Below, piece by piece: positions 56,525 through 64,000 of a DNA stretch of 64,000 nt; the stretch's first letter is position 1, and every line of letters begins with the position of its first letter. Source of the DNA: Sabellastarte sp. h YS-2021 (Eukaryota; Annelida; Polychaeta; Sabellida; Sabellidae); contig OZ024930.1 of assembly GCA_964017235.1 (NCBI GenBank), forward strand, positions 26,416,614 through 26,480,613. The letters are read 5' to 3'. Made by a program: the position numbers and the translations under genes. The notes beneath the pieces are model-generated. The model searched no databases, was not told where the DNA came from, and saw nothing but the letters and a program-made list of their open reading frames with translations.

Positions 56525-57700
56525 TATCCCCGGACGAGAGTCGGGGATACTTAGGATTCAGTACGGTCACGCTGTAGAGATTTCCTTTTGGATGTGATAA
56601 CTTAAAAATATTTCAGTTAGACCTTTCAAATTTGGTATGTGGGTATATATGGGCAATGCCACAAATGCTATTGTTTTGTGACCTTGACCTCCAATTTCAA
56701 GGTCACTGGTGGCCTCTTAAAGGTTAGATTTTGGCCATTTTTTCACATTTTGGCCCAGTTCTCATATACAGAAAGTTAGATCATCCTATGGCTATTATAT
56801 ATAATACATATATATATGTCCTCTGTAAGCATGCAGAAATATGACCTTGAAGCTCTTCATTGAAGGTCATCCACAGACCCCCAAAGTACCTCACCGAGAC
56901 CATTTTTTGGCCTTTTTGGAGATATTTTCACACTTAATGCTGATTATATTGCATGGAAACTATTGAAACTGGCTTTGCAGGTTGAGTACATGATGGAGTA
57001 CCAGCACCCAGTTTATTGACCTTGGCTATTGTTTTCAAGGTCACCTTAGGCCTGATAAAATGACTCAAAATGGTACCTTCTACTGCATATATATGCCTAT
57101 ATAAGACTGTGAGGCCATATACCTTGTTTATTATTGGCTGTTACCGCTCTAACAAAAAATATTATAGCTAGCCTTCTCAAATTTGCAGCATATATTCATA
57201 ACCACAAAATCTTGCCTGGGAATATTTTTGGCCTCATTTTGAAAAACAAGATGGCTGCAGGAACATTTATTCGACTTAAAGCAAGGACTTTTATTGGCCC
57301 TCTAGAGCAAAGGGTATTATAGGTAGAGAATAAATGGTATTATAGGTAGAGAAATTCGCAGGATATGTTCCGCATTACAACATCTTGACTGGAAATATTT
57401 TTTGCGTCATTTTGAAAAACAAGATGGCCGCAACGGGCGTTTCTTTGTCAGTCATGAAAAGTGCTTATATCTCCCTTATTATTGGTCCTGGAAATATTTT
57501 TTGCGTCATTCTGAAAAACAAGATGGCCGCAACGGGCGTTTCTTTGTCAGTCATGAAAAGTGCTTATATCTCCCTTATTATTGGTCCTAGAGGTTTGGGA
57601 TGGTAAATCAACCTATAGGAAATCATGGGCTGGGAATCTTTTGGTGTGGTCAGACTGTCATGTTCCAATGTGGTGTGTCTTTTACCCAATTATGGCTAAT
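56525..57700 (+). mobile_element. Element N2 (TATCCCC-hairpin family), 3' end not found
   Basis: The 5' hairpin TATCCCCGGAC-gaga-GTCGGGGATA is followed by 'ggattcagtacggtcacgct' and 'agagatttccttttggatg', matching the first ~100 bp of N1 at 1625. The remainder differs from N1 and shares 'aaatttgcag...catattcat' and 'aaaaacaagatggc' text with element C. No downstream GGGGATA arm was located. Confidence 0.6.
57391..57588. repeat. Two nearly perfect 99-bp direct repeats
   Basis: 'ggaaatattttttgcgtcat' begins at 57391 and again at 57490. The copies match throughout apart from one or two bases ('cattttg'/'cattctg'). The period is a multiple of three, which creates a repeated peptide in open frames, but no gene is inferred. 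Confidence 0.9.
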
Positions 57701-57737
57701 GGTATGGGATTCTAACAGTCTCTGCTGTGGACTGTAC

Positions 57738-58010
57738 TTATCTCTTTGGTAACAGGCCATCTGCCTTCAGCAATTCTTCCTTAAACTCTGACCCCCAACC
57801 TGATGGCCTGTACCAGCCTCCTTGCTGATCATGGGTTGTCTTCAGGATACAGCCAATCTCTTTTGGCCAGCCAGTAGGTGACTCTTCAGGTGTACTGTCA
57901 CTTGTGATTTCCTGAGTATCTGTTGGTTTAGTAATTTTGAGTTCATCATGGTCAATGTCAGCATTCTTGTAAATCATGATGTGGATTTGTAGGTCTGTTG
58001 GTGTCATCAT
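57738..58010 (-). other. Unidentified 90-codon - strand frame in FBXO7 intron 1
   Basis: The frame reads acidic/polar text (ELKITKPTDTQEITSDSTPE, then ESPTGWPKEIGC, then GWGSEFKEELLKADGLLP) with composition more protein-like than the surrounding AT-rich DNA. Coding-like text continues downstream in another frame (YSPQQRLLESHTISHNWVKD, to about 57650). This could be a relic of a mobile-element or host gene. No family recognised. Confidence 0.3.
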
Positions 58011-58533
58011 AATATTATTTTAATCTATTAGCATGCAAAGGAGATTTCACGATCATGTTGGCGGAGCACTTCTGGAGGAGTTAGATGAAAGCATCAAGCT
58101 GATTTGTGTGTGCATACATTGTTTATTTCCAGACCATTTTTGACACCATCCATGTTGTTACGTAGGTTAAGGTGACACATCTTCATTGTTGGAAAAATAT
58201 TCAAATTTTTATGAGAGTTAGATATGAGACACTACAAGTTTCTCACAATAAATAACGTTCTTTCAAATATATCTCAACACATAAAATAACTCTTTAATGA
58301 AACCTGTGTTAGGTCTTCAGTGGTCTTTCAACAGTTTATACCAAAAGGTAGCATCTTTTCAGCTATCTGATACAAACTCATTTCTGCTGATAGTACTTTT
58401 ACTACCACCTCCTCTGCACTTTGGGTATTACTTTACATCACCAACATCTAAATTTGCTTCTAAACTTATGCTTGGTTTAACTCTTTTATTTGTCATTTTT
58501 GTACAGTAGTAGTGATGAGATTTATGTTTGTAG
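58011..58533. other. End of FBXO7 intron 1
   Basis: AT-rich. A 36-codon + frame at 58033-58143 is not supported by anything else. The intron ends at TAG 58531-58533 after a T-rich stretch. Confidence 0.5.
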
Positions 58534-58643
58534 GACCCAGTTTGAAATCAGTTTGAATGGAAAAGATCCTCTAGTGGGTGATACCGTATCACTGCAGGAC
58601 CATGGTTTGGTGTCAGGAGATCGTATTTACATACTGGAGGGAG
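58534..58643 (+). CDS. FBXO7: FBXO7 exon 2 (Ubl domain, second half)
   Basis: The acceptor is ...tttgtag|G and the donor G|GTATGT. The first G completes the Leu codon of exon 1, and the exon ends in phase 1. It encodes residues about 39-75: TQFEISLNGKDPLVGDTVSL then QDHGLVSGDRIYILEG. The pattern F-x-I-x-L-N-x-K-D-P-L-x-G-D followed by G-(I/L)-V-S-G-D-x-I is the diagnostic second half of the FBXO7 ubiquitin-like domain in animals. In vertebrates this domain binds partners including PSMA-associated factors and parkin. Confidence 0.9.
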
Positions 58644-61600
58644 GTATGTAGATTAACACTATTTTTTCTAACTATAGTCCAGTGTGGATTATTATTTCCA
58701 CCTGGAGATATTTTTTGGGGGTATGTTTGTCTGTCTGTGTTTCACAGTAACTCCAAAAGTAATGTGCAGATCTTTCCTACCTGGTCAAAGGGAGAAATGA
58801 ATACATTTTGGGAAAGATCTGGTCCTAAAGAATCTGGTCCTGAAGGTGTGCCCTATTGTAAGGTTACATTAATCTCCCATCTATAAAGGAATTATATTGA
58901 TTTTAAGTTTTTCTATGTTTCCAAGAGAATACCAAAAAATGGCTTGATAGATTTCATTCAAATTTTGCATGTTTATGTATCTGGCATTACAAAAGTGCCC
59001 TTCTTTAAGGTAACCCCAAAACTCCCAGTAATACCACAGTTATATTCATATAAAGTTTGGCAATTTTTGGACATGATCTCAAATACTGTTCAATATATTC
59101 TCATTGCATTTTTCTTTTCTTTTGTCTGGATGATATTTCATGTGGTAATTGAGACTTTTTCATTTGACTTAAGCATTTACAATATCTGGATCTAAAGAAA
59201 ATCTTACTGTTACTATGAAGTTGTGATAATTAAAGAAACATATAAGTTTAAGGTAACAACATTTTTAATCATTACGTCTGTCTGCTGTTGGGTTAACATA
59301 TTACTTTTGCTTTTTCTCCTCTGCATCTCCCTATGTTGCTGCTCATGTACAGCAACAGTATTTTACATATTGCAGCCAAATTTCTTTTACCTGTAATTTT
59401 GTGGGCACTTTACAATAAACCCCTTAAATAGATTTTAACCAAATTTTCATGATATATTTGTCACCAGGGCAGCTGGAGGTCAGTAGTTTTTCAACATCAT
59501 CTGGCAATTCTGATAGCACTCAATCCCCATCTAAAGAAAGAATCTAGGTGCATAGGCACAACAAGTGTTGCCACAGCAACACTTTTTCCTACTCGGACCT
59601 GTATTTTGTGGGTTCTTTACATTCCAAACTCCTACATGGATTGGAGCTTATAAATTTTTGATGTATCTGGCAACAAATTTTGCTGTGGCAACCATTGGAC
59701 CTTCTAAAAGAGACCCTCTATTGCTAGATGCTATTAAATTCCTTCCTGTAACAGTTACAAGTAGAAGTTTAGAACACTTTATTCACAACTGGAAATTATT
59801 GTGTTGCAAGTTATAATAAGAGGTGATCAGAGTTTTTCACCTATCTTGATTGTTTCTATTCAGTATCTCAAAAAGGGCTTGACAGATAAATTCAAGTTTA
59901 GTGTGTCTAGGTAACTTGTAAGTGATTATGACAGTGTACCTCAAACTCTAAGAATATAAATATATTGTCTTTACCGTTGTTCATGTAAAATAGCTTGTCC
60001 AATTTTTACAGTTCAGATTTGCTATCTCAATATACCTTTTCTCAAATGAGTGCCATATCTTTAGGGAATCTTAAACTACTAAAAATTCAAATTGTTGTTA
60101 TTTTCATGTTTCCAAACATTTGGCATATGGAATTGGTTGATCTTAAAGGACGTATGCCCTACATTGTGGTGACCTTATTCACACAACAAATAACAAGAGT
60201 TACTAAGACTTTTCAAAAGTTTCTTCACAGATTTAATTCAAATGAAGCATGTAGACAGAACTAGTCAAAAGCTAGTTGATAAATTTTGTATGCAAATGTA
60301 ACTATATTAACAAGACCTCTATTCTATTCTTTTATAGCACTTAATCTTTGCCCTTGAACTGGCTTGTTTGCAGTCCCATAAAATGGCAGGCAACAGCAGA
60401 CCCTTCATACATTGTATACATTGTATATATATTTATACTCGACGTAACATGTCCATGTACAACAGGACTCAAAGCGCTATTTGACCCATCTTGACTGTTC
60501 AAACACAGCCCAACTCTAAAGTTACTTACATTCTCCCATCTGGAAGACAGAGGCTCAAGGATGATCATTGAGCAACATCCTTGAGGTTCTTTAAACTGCC
60601 ACTGGGGATAGGACCCAATGACAGAGGACCCCCATTTTCTGTGGTCATCTGAGCCACTATGTGTCTGCCTGTACCTGGGTTTGAACGCATGTCCTCTTTA
60701 TTCCCAGGTGAGTTTGTAAAACACTAGGCCACAGTGGGATGCATCACCTTATATGGGCATATGACAAGCATCCTAAAAACAGGTCACCAAAGTGATATAT
60801 ATAGAATAAAATTTAATGCTAAATGCTGTCATCTAGTTGGTAATCGAAAGCCTTTTAATTATGCATATCTATGTCATGACTCAAAAACTACCGGTGTATA
60901 TGAGGAGTGGATCATATTTTTACATGAGATGGGGTTTAACTGTGGCATGGTCCTCCTGAAAGATTGACTGGATCTCCAGAAAATATTACCACTCAGCTAT
61001 GTGAGTCCAGCATAGTGCGTGTGTTTTTGAATTTTATCAGTTTCAATTTACAGCTAAAGCTTGTTACACAGTACAATTCTATTGAATTCTTGTTTGTTGC
61101 ATTATTATCCAGGTACAAATAAGAAAGAAAGAAATTATTGCAGTTCAAGTTTGCATTTATGGTAATTGAGTAATCACTTTGCTGAAGTAAACAGTTACCA
61201 TTGTTGCCATAAAATAAATAAATCACTGAAATTAAAACCATTGTGAATTCCTGCTAACTAAAATATACCAAAAACACTCAGTCCTTATTTATCATTCAGT
61301 CTTGAAAGATATATTGACTGATACAAAATAGAAAGGAATCGGAAATGTCTGTTTCTAAAGTGGTATTTGATGGATACATTGAAGGAACTAAATATAAACA
61401 TATTTTAATATGTAATGGTATTTAGATTTAACCATTTCAAGTAGACAATATTAATATAACTTGTGACAAATTAAAAATGTAAGGTTAAGAATTTAACATA
61501 TAATGATACTTGCTTTAACTTTGCAGTGTAACTGGAAGTTAACCATAACTTGAACCAGAACCAGTGGATTTTATAGTTGTTGATTATGTGATTGGTATAA

Positions 61601-61953
61601 TAAAGTGAACCCACCACCAATATATGTTTATTTAATTTGATAAAATTTTATTTCATCATTGTGTTCTTTAGTTAACTCTGATGTTGTCTTGAGACTGTTT
61701 TTCAGTGAATTTTTTTTTTATTTCTTTCTGCCGTAGTATACAAGTTTTCATTAAACAAAGAAAAGCATTTTCTTACATTAATAGTTTCATAGTAATTGGA
61801 GTCAATATCTAGAGAAATACACAAAACAGTGACAGTGTCTACATATTTTGTGAGAAGCTGGAAATATGATACATAAAATAGTAAGATATAATAGCAAAGA
61901 AACACAAGTTTTTGTGTATATTAATACAGTTTTCGTGCTGTAATATTTTATAG
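58644..61953 (+). other. FBXO7 intron 2
   Basis: 3.3 kb, AT-rich, mostly unique. At 59468-59547 an AG/GT-bounded, Ser/Thr-rich segment could be an alternative exon (see findings). Open frames elsewhere lack domains. Confidence 0.7.
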
Positions 61954-62227
61954 ATTTTCCAAAGACGGCAAGTACTTCTTGTAGTCGGGAAGTTAATCCT
62001 GAACCTGAAAAATCAACATCAGACAGTGGCACCCAACCAAGTACTTCTGACAGTACGGCTGAAGTTCAGTCATCAGACCCAAGTTATACAGGAGCAAGGG
62101 AAGTGACATCAAACAATGCAGAAATGTCTACAGAAGTGCCTAAAACTGGCAGCAGTGATACAGAGGAATCATCACACAAAGATAGTACAGTAAATGTAAA
62201 TATGGAAACAGACCCAGAGGTGAATAG
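61954..62227 (+). CDS. FBXO7: FBXO7 exon 3 (acidic Ser/Thr linker)
   Basis: The acceptor is ...ttttatag|A and the donor AG|GTATGT. It enters in phase 1 (G of exon 2 plus AT gives Asp) and leaves in phase 2. It encodes about 91 residues rich in Ser, Thr, Glu and Asp (EKSTSDSGTQPSTSDSTAEV, VPKTGSSDTEESSHKDS). This is the disordered linker between the Ubl and FP domains, equivalent in position and composition to the Ser/Gln-rich linker of vertebrate FBXO7. It has no conserved motif of its own; its place in the gene rests on phase and order. Confidence 0.85.
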
Positions 62228-62765
62228 GTATGTTAACATGTTGATTTTCTACATCCCCTGTTTTGCTCTTCATGCAAAGTAGTGCTAAGGGCCCATAGTC
62301 ATAACACTTCTCAGAATACAGGGATTCTCTGATAAAAAATTCTTATAATAGAAAAAAAAATATGGTCACAATAATTATTCAGAGGTGCCATTGAATTGTG
62401 ATATGCGGGTGTATTTACAGCCACAAAGATGTGTACTTTGTGGTTGCCTTAAGCACTTTGGCTTGCTTCAATGAAAATGTAACAGCCTACCTTAAAAGTT
62501 ATCTACAAAATTGTAGGCAGTCTAGTCTCCATTTCAAACTCTGTATGTGGGTCTACTTAGGCCAGAGGAAGACATTCACTTTATGCTGACCTTAAAGTAT
62601 TAAAGTTAACTTACTAGTAGCAAATTTAAAGTGTCTGCTCTAATGGCTAAAATTCAAAGCTTACTTAATGGATTGCAATCATTTGGCATGTGCGACAAGG
62701 TACATCATAGGAAAACTTATTATCTGCATTTATTCCTTTTCTGTAACAATAGCACTTTGTTTTAG
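62228..62765 (+). other. FBXO7 intron 3
   Basis: 538 bp, bounded by GTATGT and TTTTAG, with nothing else recognised. Confidence 0.8.
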
Positions 62766-62922
62766 GTATCTGCGGTTACCAATGCTGATACGTGAGAGTA
62801 CTGAGAATGTGGTACCTGAGGTACTGGAGGTGTTGTACAGAGATACTAGAGTACAGGATATCCATGGGGCCCTGTTTTTGGTACTGCATCGGCTCATGAT
62901 AGAGACTGGATTCAAAGTCAAA
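62766..62922 (+). CDS. FBXO7: FBXO7 exon 4 (start of FP domain)
   Basis: The acceptor is cactttgttttag|G and the donor AAA|GTAAAT. It enters in phase 2 (AG plus G gives Arg) and ends in phase 0. It encodes RYLRLPMLIREST, then VPEVLEVLYRD, then DIHGALFLVLHRLMIETGF. The LE-x-LY...A-x-x-x-(I/V)L-x-x-L-M-x-E-(S/T)G(Y/F) pattern is the first helices of the FP (Fbxo7/PI31) domain, which in human FBXO7 mediates pairing with PI31 and homodimerisation. The rest of the FP domain, the F-box and the proline-rich tail must lie downstream of 64000. Confidence 0.88.
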
Positions 62923-64000
62923 GTAAATCTTTCAATCTGTTGCCACACAGATTAGGTTCTGTAAATGTCTGAGAAGTTCAAAATTGATAAAATCTAAGCC
63001 TAAATGAGACTGGATTGCTAGAAACCTCCACCCATCTCCATTTTCTTGGATATACTTCTCATATTTGTGATTCTAACTCCAGTCAAATCCTACAAACTGA
63101 TGCACACAAAGGTCAAGAGCTATAAATTTGATTATATTAGAATAAATGTAGCCTTCAAACCCAAGTTTGATTTAGCAATGCAGAAAAGGACTAGACTTGA
63201 ATGAGTTTTAATTCTTGTCAGTTTTGTGGTTACAACTTAAGGTAAATCATAGAATTTCACCATTGCAGAGGTTAACCACTGTAACAGTCTGATGAGAATA
63301 CATTAAATAGAATTTCAAAACAGTTCTCTCATTTCTAGTGGTTGTTATGATAACTTAATTATTTACATGACATATTAGCGTCTGCCAGGTTGTAATGATT
63401 AGTGGAGATGTGAGATGGTATTTGTAGAAGACATGTTAATGTGAAATAAGTTGTATTCTGGCACATAGAAATATAGATCAACGAATGTAATATTTACCAC
63501 AGTGTGCCAATACTTGTGGTCAAGTGTTTGTGCTGAAGTAAGACACCAGCTTCAAATTAACAACTGAAGTTGTGTGCACAAACATTCTTTAATAAGATTA
63601 ACAGTAATTTTGTGAGTCAAATGATTATTCTTTATGCTAAAGAGTTATTGTTATTATGATGAATAATCATGTTCTTCTGGGTGCATCTTGTAGATATGTT
63701 GGATCACACTTGGTTACTTTTACTGCAACGGTTACCATTCTTTCAGGAAATGTTTTACATCTTGGCTCCTGAAATTGTAAAATATGTTTTTTTATTACAA
63801 AAATGTTGTCTGGGAATAGTTTCTGAATCATTTTCTTCTTCCTGGTTGTCATTGTCAAATGTTTCAGGTTAAAAGCTGTTCAAAACTTGAAATTTTCCAA
63901 TATGAGTGATTGTCTTTCGAAGTTTTTAGAACAGGCAGTTTTTATGGTAATGACTTTTTGAAATTTTTTTTTCGTTCTGTAAATATTGTTTTACCCCACA
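62923..64000 (+). other. FBXO7 intron 4, to the window edge
   Basis: AT-rich. No segment resembles the expected W-K-x-x-x-x-Y-x-L-x-Y-x-H-P continuation of the FP domain, so exon 5 is outside the window. Confidence 0.65.

Noticed and set aside
57385..57606. Repeated peptide frame that looks like an internally duplicated small protein
   Set aside because: It is created by the 99-bp direct repeat in a non-coding element; no start context, domain or conservation evidence.
63669..63872. FBXO7 exon 5 candidate
   Set aside because: The frame (hydrophobic, ending CCLGIVSESFSSSWLSLSN) lacks the expected FP-domain continuation. An AG at the T-rich stretch near 63747 is not enough.

Overview
The window looks like nuclear DNA of a mollusc, most likely a bivalve. 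It has AT-rich intergenic DNA, a spliced metazoan gene, tRNA-derived SINEs, CR1/L2-like and Tx1/L1-like LINEs, a DIRS retrotransposon, a Ty3/Gypsy relic, many MITEs, and satellite-bearing elements that resemble bivalve 'pearl'/Helentron-type repeats. The organism call is inference. No rRNA, functional tRNA or CRISPR array was seen.

The only confidently identified host gene is FBXO7 on the + strand. It is the SCF substrate adaptor with an N-terminal ubiquitin-like domain (PARK15 in humans). Four coding exons are visible: 41995-42110, 58534-58643, 61954-62227 and 62766-62922. Together they encode about 219 residues: the Ubl domain, an acidic Ser/Thr linker and the start of the FP domain. The F-box and C-terminus lie beyond the window. 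Intron 1 is 16.4 kb and consists almost entirely of nested repeats. A second possible host gene on the - strand (11688-12928) encodes a helical, TPR-like protein of unknown function and carries one frameshift.

Layout. 1-5500: a satellite-bearing element (D) with an unrelated element (N1) nested in it. 6651-11552: a decayed DIRS element split by a SINE. 11688-12928: the frameshifted gene. 12929-22050: AT-rich DNA with SINEs, a MITE, an unidentified decayed - strand coding relic (17480-19065) and a NADAR-domain pseudogene (20869-21338). 22050-37517: two LINE fragments facing a Tx1-like LINE, of which a 4.82-kb internal block is present three times in tandem. 37640-41410: a dead Ty3/Gypsy element. 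41995 to the end: FBXO7 and its introns. Intron 1 carries two nested MITE clusters (42403-46523), then a nest of satellite elements A, B, C and N2 (46694 to about 57700), including some 36 copies of a 133-bp monomer.

The most interesting signal is structural. Two sequence-unrelated repeat families share one design: a 5'-terminal GC-rich hairpin, an internal tandem array, and near the 3' end one more inverted copy of the hairpin arm followed by a short tail. In the TATCTCCCGCC family there is also a GT-rich microsatellite after the hairpin and a small hairpin in the tail. Nested copies allow the empty target sites to be reconstructed and show essentially no target-site duplication. This points to Helitron/Helentron-type non-autonomous elements, although no transposase is visible here.
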